Assembly (NCBI GenBank): GCA_002696735.1 | Contig: NZSL01000013.1 | Coordinates: forward strand, 5,293 to 69,292 | Origin: Methylophaga sp. | GTDB lineage: Bacteria; Pseudomonadota; Gammaproteobacteria; Nitrosococcales; Methylophagaceae | Direction of reading: 5' to 3' | Length of the DNA stretch: 64,000 bases | Shown: positions 56,701-64,000 of the stretch, in pieces | Numbering within the stretch: the stretch's first letter is position 1 | How the letters are laid out: each line of letters starts with the position of its first letter | Notes under the pieces: generated by a model | The model's database searches: none | Seen by the model: the letters and a program-made list of their open reading frames with translations, nothing else | Told to the model about the DNA's origin: nothing | Translations under genes and position numbers: made by a program

Positions 56701-57742
56701 ATTACCGGATACCGACGCTGATGGAGCTGGCCATGTGGCTCAGAAACTGGTTGAAAATATCACCACACCTTTTGAAATTGATGGGAATCAGTTATTTGTC
56801 ACCGTTTCAATCGGTATCAGTATTTACCCTGATAACGGTAGGGATGCGGAGAGTCTAAATAAACATGCTGATACGGCAATGTATCGTGCAAAACAGGCCG
56901 GTCGAAATCAATATCAGTTTTTTACTGCAGAAATGCACTCACAAATTGTTTATAAACTGGAACTTGAACATGCCTTGCGTTTTGCTCTGGCTCGCAATGA
57001 GCTTTCTCTGGTCTATCAACCACTGGTTGATATCAAACTGAATAAAATCACCGGTGCCGAGGCATTGATACGCTGGAACCACCCGGAACTCGGGATAATC
57101 TCTCCACTGGAATTCATACCCATTGCAGAAGAAACCGGGATGATTAATCCGATAGGTCAGTGGATATTGCACACCGCAATAGGTCAATGTAAACAATGGG
57201 TAGATGCCGGACATACAGATTTATTAATTGCTATCAATCTCTCTGCGGTGCAATTCAATAATCCCTTGCTGGTCACTATGATTAACACCATTCTCCACGA
57301 ACATCAGTTACCAGCAGATAATCTGGAGCTGGAAATCACAGAATCGGTCGCCATGATCAATATAGATCTGACAATAAAGCAATTAAAATCATTGGCAGAT
57401 GCAGGTATCAGGTTATCTCTGGATGATTTTGGTACTGGCTATTCGTCGTTAAATTATCTGAAAAAATTCCCCATCAATAAACTAAAGATTGATCAAAGCT
57501 TTGTGTTTGACATGCTCACCGATGAAGATGATGAAGCCATCGTCGATGCTGTTATTACGCTGGCACGCTCACTCGGTTTGAAAACTCTGGCAGAAGGGGT
57601 GGAAACACCTGAACATCTTCGGGCATTGAATAATAAAGGCTGTGATTTTATGCAGGGTTATTTGTTTAGCAAACCTGTTCCAGCAGAACCATTTTTAAAT
57701 TTATTAAATCATCCACCCTTCGGTAATTTAGGCGTAGACTGA
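53765..57742 (+). CDS. Membrane PAS-GGDEF-EAL c-di-GMP signalling protein
   Basis: A 1325-residue multidomain sensor. Two membrane helices (about 12-30 and 175-195) flank a periplasmic domain of 140 residues; a HAMP-like linker and five PAS domains follow (about 255-375, 385-510, 515-640, 645-765, 768-885). The diguanylate cyclase has an intact RTGGDEFIIL motif (about residue 971) with an RxxD (REED) inhibitory site five residues upstream. The EAL phosphodiesterase has EALIRWNHP (about 1097), ELEITES, DDFGTGYSSL and LAEGVE. All catalytic residues look intact, so it may do both reactions. It starts immediately after the solute-binding lipoprotein stop. Confidence 0.95.
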   Translation: MNPIQTYRLTLWLPLAITLLFVFILLFYSVNEYRHRLLDIKEVSKIQLQETALQLGHSLEYALANNDSQHARSSVARFSLRTDAQLAVLIDANNVIESSSYFIWQDQPAEKVLDDEMLQYVKLARSQKRYFETSNEKGDSLTFFLPLLEADQQKVLVLQNSIKNKLETAKTEILNAIAPLLLLITIANILMIFLIRKLVIRPLNALQYLTEQIQNQQFELINPLKGDTKQAQVGQTLVDAARQLQSHISILTENEQRLRITLESIGDAVIVTDASGNITRMNRVASELTAWPEEDAIGLPLLNVFDIYQAETGEKLTNPVDLVIQNGEVVELSNHTVLKARNGVSYHISDSAAPIRLDHNRGTEILGVILVFTNVTNQYRLRQELRQSVDFLKNLLTISPCVTYILDVKQDTTTEFRLSYVSESVIHYSGHPAEYWLSQPEVWQQSVHPADINKVKQTLLTVLQSDKPVSNQFRFRHRDGHYITVEDHLSVVKDQHTEKLQIVGVVLDISEQKHTAEQNALFGEILEQSLNEIYVFDAESFQFIHVNHGALINLGYSLEEIHKLTPLDIKTDYNLTTLKALISPLRSGETPRLIFETNHRRKDGSQYAVHVDLQTAFYGEREVFIAIIEDISEQKQVEKILSQERSLLRSIIDSSPDLIFCKDDQGRYIRCNKAVMEFLATTESDIIGKTDFEFYSEREARNYRHSDQLTLQHNTSQFYEETVYGAKGQKGLFETLKTSLKNEAGKTIGVLGISRDISRQYEADKELRLASLVFENSNEGIIITNENNLIITVNPAFTTMTGYSLDDVAGKNPSILSSGEHDQYFYEQMWTQLEQQGFWSGEVQNRRKNGKTYPQWLSISRVENAQQQLQNYVAIMSDISKYREAEQKINFLAHHDVLTSLPNRALLKDRVGQALISAERHRQKLALLYLDLDRFKFINDSLGHAIGDQLLIKVAERLNRQMREEDTVCRTGGDEFIILLPDTDADGAGHVAQKLVENITTPFEIDGNQLFVTVSIGISIYPDNGRDAESLNKHADTAMYRAKQAGRNQYQFFTAEMHSQIVYKLELEHALRFALARNELSLVYQPLVDIKLNKITGAEALIRWNHPELGIISPLEFIPIAEETGMINPIGQWILHTAIGQCKQWVDAGHTDLLIAINLSAVQFNNPLLVTMINTILHEHQLPADNLELEITESVAMINIDLTIKQLKSLADAGIRLSLDDFGTGYSSLNYLKKFPINKLKIDQSFVFDMLTDEDDEAIVDAVITLARSLGLKTLAEGVETPEHLRALNNKGCDFMQGYLFSKPVPAEPFLNLLNHPPFGNLGVD

Positions 57743-57767
57743 ATACAAACAGGTAATGGAGCCGGAT

Positions 57768-58004
57768 ATGCAACAGCAAAAAATTGATCAGATCGAAGTG
57801 TTATTACAATTTGATCCCAGTAATAATTTGCAAGGAATCAAAATTCACCATTCAACCGCTCGTGATGGTCTGGTGGAAGCAGCACAGAAATTATTTGATA
57901 ACGGACTGATCAGCCAACCTGATGGCGGTTATCTGACCGATCTCGGCCATGAAGCATCTGAACATTTACATACCGCTTTACAGCTAATGTCACCACCGAA
58001 TTAA
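57768..58004 (+). CDS. TIGR02647-family small protein
   Basis: A 78-residue protein of a conserved gammaproteobacterial family (TIGR02647), with no known function. The characteristic GIKIHHSTARDGLVEAAQKL and LFDNGLISQPDGGYLTDLGH segments suggest a small winged-helix-like domain. GGAG lies 6 bases before the ATG at 57768; an ATG at 57756 would add four residues. Its 3' end overlaps the convergent folA gene by 4 bp. It follows the GGDEF-EAL gene by 25 bp. Confidence 0.85.
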   Translation: MQQQKIDQIEVLLQFDPSNNLQGIKIHHSTARDGLVEAAQKLFDNGLISQPDGGYLTDLGHEASEHLHTALQLMSPPN

Positions 58005-58486
58005 ACCCGCTGATATACCTCGAAGCTGTAGGCATAGTCATTTTTCTCATCAGCCGGGTGGGATTCCTGGCTGAGTAATTGCCATTGACTTTCATCCCAT
58101 GCGGGAAACCAGGTATCCCCTTCAAGCTCTGCATGCACCCGAGTCAGGTAGAGTATATCGGCGTCATCAAACATTTGCTTAAACAGCGATGAACCGCCAA
58201 TGACCATCAACTCTTCAGCATCCCCTGCGGCATTTAAACCATCCTCAATGGAGTGAACAACATCACAGCCCGGCGCCTGATATTCCGGCAGAGAACTCAG
58301 CACAATGTTTTGCCGTCCCGGAAGAGGCCGGCCAATAGATTCATGAGTATGACGCCCCATTAAAATGGGTTTACCCATGGTGATACGGCGAAAGTATTGC
58401 AAATCAGCAGAGAGTCGCCAGGGGAGATCATTATCCCGCCCAATTAATCCATTTTCATCCATTGCTACTACAAACGCCGTTTTCAT
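58001..58486 (-). CDS. folA: Dihydrofolate reductase
   Basis: FolA reduces dihydrofolate to tetrahydrofolate. The 161-residue protein starts FVVAMDENGLIGRDNDLPWR with the catalytic Asp equivalent and Trp, then RITMGKPILMGRHTHESIGR and the NADPH-binding ELMVIGGSSLFKQ. LTRVHAELEGDTWFP is also typical. Its presence with folM implies two pterin/folate reductases. It is divergent from the Na/Pi transporter gene. Confidence 0.96.
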   Translation of the reverse strand: MKTAFVVAMDENGLIGRDNDLPWRLSADLQYFRRITMGKPILMGRHTHESIGRPLPGRQNIVLSSLPEYQAPGCDVVHSIEDGLNAAGDAEELMVIGGSSLFKQMFDDADILYLTRVHAELEGDTWFPAWDESQWQLLSQESHPADEKNDYAYSFEVYQRV

Positions 58487-58584
58487 CGGTCACCTCATTC
58501 AATAACTTTGGCATAGCATAGCATCGCTGTTTTTTTATCCGGTATTATCAATTCAATTAATAAAATCAATAAGTCGGGTAATAG

Positions 58585-60198
58585 ATGATGAATATGCTGG
58601 GATCGCTGATAGGTGGCTTGGGTTTATTTATGCTGGGGATGTGGTTGATGTCTGACGGCCTTAAACAAATTGCCGGGGACAGGCTCAACCAAATCCTTAA
58701 AAACTGGACTAACAGCCGTCTGCGCGGCTTAAGTGCGGGTTTTCTGCTGACCGCGTTTATTCAACATTCCGGTGCCGTTACTCTGGCCACTATTGGGTTT
58801 GCCAATGCCGGTATTCTTAGCCTCCGAAGAGCTATGTGGATTGTGTTTGGCAGCAATGTCGGTACGACGGTCACAGGATGGTTGGTTGTGCTGATAGGTT
58901 TCAACCTGAATATTGAACATTTTGCCTTACCGCTGATTGGAATCGGCATGGCGATGCGCTTATTAAACAGTAATCGAGCCTATGCAAATATTGGATTGGC
59001 ATTAACCGGTTTTGGCCTGCTGTTTATGGGAATTGCGGCTTTAAAAACGACCTTCTCAGGCGCGGATAGTTTATTTGATTTGCACTTTTCCAGTGGATTG
59101 CTAGCGGTTGATATTTTGTTGTTTGCATTGGCTGGTTTGGTTCTGACCACTTTACTGCAATCGTCCAGCCTTACTTTAACCCTGGCATTAACTTCGCTTG
59201 CTGGCGGAATTATCGACTTATTACCCGCGGCAGCGATTGTGATTGGTAGTAATCTCGGTTCAACGACGACGGCTATATTCGCCGTTATTGGCAGTCAGCC
59301 CGTCGCAAAACGTATTGTCGCCAGTCATATTATTTTTAATCTGCTAACAGCCATTGTCAGTCTGATTATTCTGGTGCCGTTAATCTGGAGTATCCATTGG
59401 TTTCAGCAATTAGTGGTTGATGATGTGCAATTTACGACCACTTTGGTTTTATTTCACACCGTGTTTAATTTATTAGGCGTAGCACTTATCTGGAAGCTGG
59501 CCGATCCACTGGAAAACTGGTTGAAAACGAAATTTTCAACAACCGAAGAAAATATTGCCGAAACCAAATATCTCGATAACACCACGTTAAAGATTCCAAA
59601 CCTGGCGATTACATCCATCCGACTTGAATTAATCCGCCTGAATAAACATGTTTTAAAAATGGTGACTCACTGTATCCATAAAAACCGTTCCATCAGTTGG
59701 TTAAAACAGCAACACGCCTTTACCGAGCAAAATATTTTAAAAATTGGCAACTTCAGTCGCAAACTCTATCAACAGCACATTAATGAACAGATAGCTGAAA
59801 AAACGGCTGATTTATTAAGGGTTTCGCAGTACTGTGATGCCATTTCTGCCTTAACCGTTACTATCGCTGAGAATCGTGCTTTATCCGGTCATCCGATTGA
59901 GGCCCAACTCCAGCAACAGCTCAACAACTTTAATGTGGAGTGTTTATTGCTGATTGATATTTCGGCATTAGATAAGCCTAATCCTTCCTTAAAAAATCAG
60001 CTCGACACTCTGGAAAAAACCTATCTTTCTTTAAAGTCTTTGTTATTACGTCGAGGTGCTGAGGGAAGACTTTCAATCGCCCGCATGGAAAAAGAATTAC
60101 AAGCCATATCTCAACTTAGAAGAATATGTCAGCAGGCCGTAAAAGCCAGTCTGTTTTTTAATAACAGTCAACAAGATCATGCTATAAAACAGGCTTAA
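58585..60198 (+). CDS. Na/Pi-cotransporter family protein (NptA/YjbB-like)
   Basis: A 537-residue membrane protein with two inverted repeats of the Na/Pi symporter family. The N-terminal repeat has GLFMLGMWLMSDGLKQIAGD and AFIQHSGAVTLATIGFANAG; the second has LTTLLQSSSLTLTLALTSLA and VIGSNLGSTTTAIFAVIGSQ. The family QSS motif is QHS in the first repeat and intact in the second. A cytoplasmic PhoU-like helical tail follows from about residue 340. It may export or import phosphate. Confidence 0.88.
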   Translation: MMNMLGSLIGGLGLFMLGMWLMSDGLKQIAGDRLNQILKNWTNSRLRGLSAGFLLTAFIQHSGAVTLATIGFANAGILSLRRAMWIVFGSNVGTTVTGWLVVLIGFNLNIEHFALPLIGIGMAMRLLNSNRAYANIGLALTGFGLLFMGIAALKTTFSGADSLFDLHFSSGLLAVDILLFALAGLVLTTLLQSSSLTLTLALTSLAGGIIDLLPAAAIVIGSNLGSTTTAIFAVIGSQPVAKRIVASHIIFNLLTAIVSLIILVPLIWSIHWFQQLVVDDVQFTTTLVLFHTVFNLLGVALIWKLADPLENWLKTKFSTTEENIAETKYLDNTTLKIPNLAITSIRLELIRLNKHVLKMVTHCIHKNRSISWLKQQHAFTEQNILKIGNFSRKLYQQHINEQIAEKTADLLRVSQYCDAISALTVTIAENRALSGHPIEAQLQQQLNNFNVECLLLIDISALDKPNPSLKNQLDTLEKTYLSLKSLLLRRGAEGRLSIARMEKELQAISQLRRICQQAVKASLFFNNSQQDHAIKQA

Positions 60199-60431
60199 CA
60201 ACTACGGTATGCTTTGCTTATAAAACGAGGCATAAGCTGTGGATAAAATTACCTGTGGATAAGTCGTAATGTTATCCACAAGAGATCGATCCCGCAAGGA
60301 TAAACTTATACACAATTGGATTGGTATTTAACTTAATGAATAAAAAGGCTTTTCAGGATTAATACAGCTATCCACAGGACTAAAGCATTAACATCATTAA
60401 AAGATCTCTTTTATTTAATTAGTATTGTTTA
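60199..60431. other. oriC: DnaA-box cluster, candidate replication origin (oriC-like)
   Basis: This gene-free gap contains perfect DnaA boxes (TTATNCACA) at 60238-60246 (-), 60254-60262 (-), 60272-60280 (+) and 60306-60314 (+), and a one-mismatch box at 60368-60376 (+). The first three are spaced 7-9 bases apart. An AT-rich stretch at 60377-60431 contains GATCTCTTTTATT (60403-60415), one base off the E. coli 13-mer GATCTNTTNTTTT. GATC occurs three times. These are the parts of a minimal oriC. dnaA is not adjacent; alternatives are a DnaA-titrating or reactivation site, or DnaA control of priA. Confidence 0.7.
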
Positions 60432-62606
60432 ATGAGTTGCATCGTCGAAATTGCCTTAGCTTGCCCCTTGCGTCAGACATTTGATTATCTGAGTGATCAA
60501 TCCGTTGAACACTGGCAACCCGGTATGCGTGCTGTCATTCCATTTGGCAGTAGACAATTGGTGGGGATCGTAATCGCGATCAAACCTGCCAGCGACATTT
60601 CTACTGCTAAACTCAAAAAAATCGAACAGCAAATTGATAAACAGCATTTTTTACCAACAGAAATCATGCAACTGGTTCAGTGGGTAAGTCGTTATTATCA
60701 TCATCCTATTGGCGAATGCTTTCAGGCGGCATTACCCAAGAAACTCCGACTGGGTGATAGCGATGAAATGCAAACCGAAACCTATTGGGCTTTGCAGCAG
60801 ATTCCGGCGAATAAACCGGGTAAAAAACAGCAACAGATTCTGGATTTACTGGAAGACTATCCGGAAGGACTCAGTGAAAAAGCATTACGGGTACAATTAG
60901 GCAATGTAAAAAACAGTTTGTCTGCTCTGTCACAACAAAACGTAATTACTGCCAGACAACACGTTGCATTACCAGTACCCTGTCTTGAATTACAACAAAC
61001 CGTATCGTTAAATAGCGAGCAAAAACAGTCTATTGAACAAGTTCTTGCAACAAGAGGGCAATTTTCATCTTTTTTATTGCACGGTATTACCGGCAGTGGC
61101 AAAACTGAAGTTTATATTGAAATCTGTCGTGAATTTGTCGAAAACCAGCAACAGGTTTTAGTATTAATTCCAGAGATTGGATTAACCACACAGTTTGTTG
61201 AACGTTTCCGTCATTCCCTTGCGGCCAATATCGTTGTTATAAATTCATCGGTTTCAGATGCTGATCGTAAACAAGCCTGGTTGCTGGCCAGATCAGGAAA
61301 AGCGGACATTATTATCGGTACCCGCTCTGCAGTTTTTACTCCTATGCTCAATCCGGGACTGATTATCATTGATGAGGAACATGACAGTTCCTATAAACAA
61401 CAGGATGGACTGCGCTATCACGCCAGAAATGTAGCATTGATGCGGGCTAAATCATTGAATATTCCCATTGTGCTGGGCAGTGCAACACCCTCTCTGGAAA
61501 CACTTTACCAGGTAAAATTAAAGCGTTATCAATTACTTAAACTAACAAAACGTGCGGGTGGAGCTACGCTGCCCAACATTAAACTTATTGCTGCCAATAA
61601 AACAGCGGATAACAATGGTTTAAGTTCAGTGTTAATTAACTCTATTGAAAAACATCTGCAGCAAAATCATCAGGTTTTGTTATTTATAAATCGTCGTGGA
61701 TTCGCACCGGTTTTGATGTGTCATGAATGCAACTGGCAGGCAAATTGTCGAAGTTGTGATGCCAAAATGGTGGTTCATCAACATCAAAACCGTTTGTTTT
61801 GTCATCATTGTGGTTTGATCCAGACCCTGCCGAAAAAATGTCCTGAATGTGGTCATTCCGAACTTAAAAGTTATGGCGTCGGAACAGAGAAAATTGAGCA
61901 GGCTCTAACAGCCATTTTTAACGATATACCGGTTTTACGGATTGATAGGGATAGTACCCAACGGGTCAATGCTTTTGCCAATATGGTCAAACAGATTAAT
62001 CAGGGACAAGCCGCTATTTTGGTTGGTACACAAATGCTGGCCAAAGGGCATGATTTTCATGATGTGACGCTGGTTGGTGTTGTGGATGCGGATCAAGCGT
62101 TATTCAGTGCTGACTTTCGAGCCACTGAAGGGCTGGCACAGTTAATTACTCAAGTGACGGGTCGGGCTGGCCGTGGTAAAAAATCGGGTGAAGTGTTGAT
62201 ACAAAGTGAACAACCTGAGCACCCTTTCTGGAAAAATTTACTGCAGGATGGGTATGAAGCTATCGCTGAAAATTTATTAACAGAGCGAATTCAGATGGAG
62301 CTGCCGCCCCATGGTTTCTGGGCAGTCTGGCGTGCTGAGGCAAAAGAAGCCGATTTGGCTATGCAATTATTACAACAGGTTGCCGAATTATTGCAGCAAA
62401 CCGCATCACCGGTAATGATTTTAGGGCCGGTTCCAGCGTTAATGGAAAAACGGGCCGGTCGATATCGGGCACAATTGCTGATGCGATCCGCAGATCGTGC
62501 ATCGTTGCACCAATTAATCGATCAGCATATCGAAGCCGTCAGCAAGCTTAAACTGGCGCGAAAAGGACGTTGGTCGATTGACATCGATCCTACTGAATTA
62601 ATCTAA
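60432..62606 (+). CDS. priA: Primosomal protein N' (PriA helicase)
   Basis: PriA restarts stalled forks by loading DnaB. The 724-residue protein has the N-terminal 3'-end-binding domain (VEIALACPLRQTFDYLSD), Walker A in LLHGITGSGKTEVYIEICRE, the DEEH box in LIIIDEEHDSSYKQQDG, and SATPSLETL. The zinc-binding insert has eight cysteines (MCHECNWQANCRSCDAKM and FCHHCGLIQTLPKKCPECGH). LVGTQMLAKGHDF and the QVTGRAGRGKKSGEVLIQ helicase motifs are present. Its promoter would lie within or beside the DnaA-box cluster. Confidence 0.97.
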   Translation: MSCIVEIALACPLRQTFDYLSDQSVEHWQPGMRAVIPFGSRQLVGIVIAIKPASDISTAKLKKIEQQIDKQHFLPTEIMQLVQWVSRYYHHPIGECFQAALPKKLRLGDSDEMQTETYWALQQIPANKPGKKQQQILDLLEDYPEGLSEKALRVQLGNVKNSLSALSQQNVITARQHVALPVPCLELQQTVSLNSEQKQSIEQVLATRGQFSSFLLHGITGSGKTEVYIEICREFVENQQQVLVLIPEIGLTTQFVERFRHSLAANIVVINSSVSDADRKQAWLLARSGKADIIIGTRSAVFTPMLNPGLIIIDEEHDSSYKQQDGLRYHARNVALMRAKSLNIPIVLGSATPSLETLYQVKLKRYQLLKLTKRAGGATLPNIKLIAANKTADNNGLSSVLINSIEKHLQQNHQVLLFINRRGFAPVLMCHECNWQANCRSCDAKMVVHQHQNRLFCHHCGLIQTLPKKCPECGHSELKSYGVGTEKIEQALTAIFNDIPVLRIDRDSTQRVNAFANMVKQINQGQAAILVGTQMLAKGHDFHDVTLVGVVDADQALFSADFRATEGLAQLITQVTGRAGRGKKSGEVLIQSEQPEHPFWKNLLQDGYEAIAENLLTERIQMELPPHGFWAVWRAEAKEADLAMQLLQQVAELLQQTASPVMILGPVPALMEKRAGRYRAQLLMRSADRASLHQLIDQHIEAVSKLKLARKGRWSIDIDPTELI

Positions 62607-62683
62607 TCCGCTCGATGATGTCATCCGCTAGTCTGATCGGTTAAAATGCGCCATCACAATTCTGTTATCCGGACTGCATTACC

Positions 62684-64000
62684 TTGAAAGACCAATTAAA
62701 AGAACTTATTGAAAGTGCTTTAGCTTCGTTGATTTCCCAACAAAGCCTTCCTGCAGATATTTCATCGGCTGATGTTCAGCTGGAGCGAACCAAAGATCGT
62801 AGCCATGGTGATTTCGCCAGTAATATTGCGATGGTATTAGCTAAACCCGCCAAAAAGAATCCTAGGCAGATAGCCACTTTGATTGTTGATGCGCTTCCAC
62901 AGCATGAAGTGATCGAGAAAGTAGAAATTGCCGGTCCGGGGTTTATTAATTTCAGCTTATCCGCGAATTCAAGACAGCAGGTCGTGGCAGATGTCCTGAA
63001 AAAAGCCGGTCAATTTGGTCTGAGCCAATACGGCAATGGTCAGAAAGTTCAGGTGGAGTTTGTTTCGGCCAATCCAACCGGACCATTGCATGTCGGTCAT
63101 GGACGTGGCGCGGCCTATGGCTCGGTGGTCAGCAGTTTGTTAAAAGCAGTAGGGTTTGATGTTCACCGTGAATATTACGTAAATGATGCCGGTCGTCAGA
63201 TGGATATTCTGGCCACCAGTGTCTGGCTGAGATACCTGGAAAAATGTGGCGAGCAGTTTACTTTCCCAAGTAACGGATATCGTGGTGAATATGTCTTAGA
63301 CATTGCTGAAACATTAAAACAACAGCATGGAAATACATTATTGCATCCAGTATCTCTGGTTTTTGAGGGTGTTCCGGCGGATGAACCCCAAGGTGGTGAT
63401 AAAGAGCTGCATATCGATGGCTTGACCCAACAGGCCAAAAGTCTTCTCGGTGCAGATATGTATCGTCAGTTGTTTGATTTGGGCCTCAATGCCATTCTGG
63501 ATGATATTCGTAATGATTTGGCTGGTTTTGGCGCCGAATACGACGAATGGTTTTCTGAGCGTTCACTGGTGGAATCCGGTGTAGTTGATAAAGCTGTTGA
63601 ACAACTGAAAGCCGCCAATATGCTTTATCAGCAGGATGGTGCCTGGTGGTTTAAATCCACTGATTTTGGTGATGAAAAAGACCGGGTGGTGGTTCGTGAC
63701 AATGGTCAGGCAACTTATTTCGCTTCTGATGTCGCTTATCACCTGAATAAATTCAATCGCGGCTTTGATCAGATTATTGATATCTGGGGCGCCGATCATC
63801 ACGGTTATATAACGCGGGTTAAAGCCTCCATGGAGGCGCTCAATCAGGATGTCAGCAAGCTGAAGGTTTTGCTGGTGCAGTTTGCTGTGTTGTACCGTGG
63901 TAAAGAAAAAGTCGGTATGTCGACCCGTAGTGGAGAGTTTGTCACATTACGCGAACTGCGGGACGAAGTTGGTAAAGATGCTGCCCGTTTCTTTTATGTG
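62684..64000 (+). CDS. argS: Arginyl-tRNA synthetase (N-terminal part)
   Basis: The frame from a TTG at 62684 stays open for 439 codons to the window edge. It begins [20 protein letters not shown], contains the Add1 domain with [18 protein letters not shown], the HIGH-type motif in [18 protein letters not shown] (about residue 130), the [13 protein letters not shown] block and, near the end, a KMSK-region variant [23 protein letters not shown] is chosen because no in-frame ATG lies upstream near enough and the family begins at this point; the ribosome-binding site is weak. The enzyme charges tRNA-Arg. priA precedes it, as in Pseudomonas. Confidence 0.93.
   Translation, partial: MKDQLKELIESALASLISQQSLPADISSADVQLERTKDRSHGDFASNIAMVLAKPAKKNPRQIATLIVDALPQHEVIEKVEIAGPGFINFSLSANSRQQVVADVLKKAGQFGLSQYGNGQKVQVEFVSANPTGPLHVGHGRGAAYGSVVSSLLKAVGFDVHREYYVNDAGRQMDILATSVWLRYLEKCGEQFTFPSNGYRGEYVLDIAETLKQQHGNTLLHPVSLVFEGVPADEPQGGDKELHIDGLTQQAKSLLGADMYRQLFDLGLNAILDDIRNDLAGFGAEYDEWFSERSLVESGVVDKAVEQLKAANMLYQQDGAWWFKSTDFGDEKDRVVVRDNGQATYFASDVAYHLNKFNRGFDQIIDIWGADHHGYITRVKASMEALNQDVSKLKVLLVQFAVLYRGKEKVGMSTRSGEFVTLRELRDEVGKDAARFFYV

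Overview
The window looks like an origin-proximal stretch of a gammaproteobacterial chromosome of moderate GC content, most likely from an aerobic methylotroph related to Methylophaga. That assignment is an inference. It rests on tetrahydromethanopterin/methanofuran-type C1-cofactor genes (mfnB, a DUF447 gene, a dihydropteroate-synthase-like gene and a DmrB-like flavoprotein), on an fba-fbp-tpiA sugar-phosphate cluster, and on gammaproteobacterial gene orders: rpsU-yqeY-dnaG-rpoD, rhodanese-grxC-secB-gpsA opposite gpmI-envC-ctpA, hisBHAFIE-hinT-tatABC and recF-gyrB. No insertion sequence, prophage or CRISPR array is visible.

Layout. 1-2334: fba (partial), fbp, tpiA. 2453-9084: a minus-strand operon dabB-dabA-cysD-DUF6671 facing a divergent NhaR-like LysR gene; it pairs a DAB inorganic-carbon transporter with an ATP-sulfurylase small subunit that lacks its usual partner cysN. 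9085-11148: a tRNA-bounded segment carrying cbpA-cbpM, with an intact CAU tRNA at one end and a displaced tRNA 3' half plus terminator at the other. 11159-15586: the macromolecular synthesis operon (rpsU, yqeY, dnaG, rpoD). 15738-20127: tsaD, plsY, folB, folK, folM and midA. 20181-29235: a lipoprotein, gpsA-secB-grxC-rhodanese, an arsR-type regulator, then gpmI-envC-ctpA-yajL and a double-receiver protein. 29232-32508: metR/metE. 32569-35850: the pterin/C1-cofactor operon. 35989-41587: NDH-2, cytochrome b561, gyrB, recF. 41701-45133: rubredoxin, oxyR, a Sco/thioredoxin-like protein, murJ. 45181-46741: ompW and fnr. 46809-51986: his and tat genes. 52038-58486: two small unknowns, a solute-binding lipoprotein fused transcriptionally to a PAS-GGDEF-EAL protein, TIGR02647 and folA. 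58585-64000: a Na/Pi cotransporter, a DnaA-box cluster, priA and argS (partial).

The most notable signals are non-coding. The 233-bp gap before priA (60199-60431) holds four perfect DnaA boxes, a fifth near-match and an AT-rich 13-mer like the E. coli unwinding element, so it is a good oriC candidate although dnaA is not adjacent. Two parS-like sites lie inside recF (40533-40548 and 41166-41181), about 20 kb away, which fits an origin/centromere domain. ompW has a well-placed FNR/Anr box with a matching -10. dnaG has its start codon inside a perfect hairpin, and the rpsU leader can pair with its own Shine-Dalgarno sequence.

Functionally the window combines central C1/sugar metabolism, pterin and folate synthesis (folB, folK, folM, folA and the methanopterin-type genes), inorganic-carbon uptake, redox sensing (fnr, oxyR, glutaredoxin, rubredoxin) and replication/transcription housekeeping. 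All assignments come from reading motifs by eye; no database search was run.
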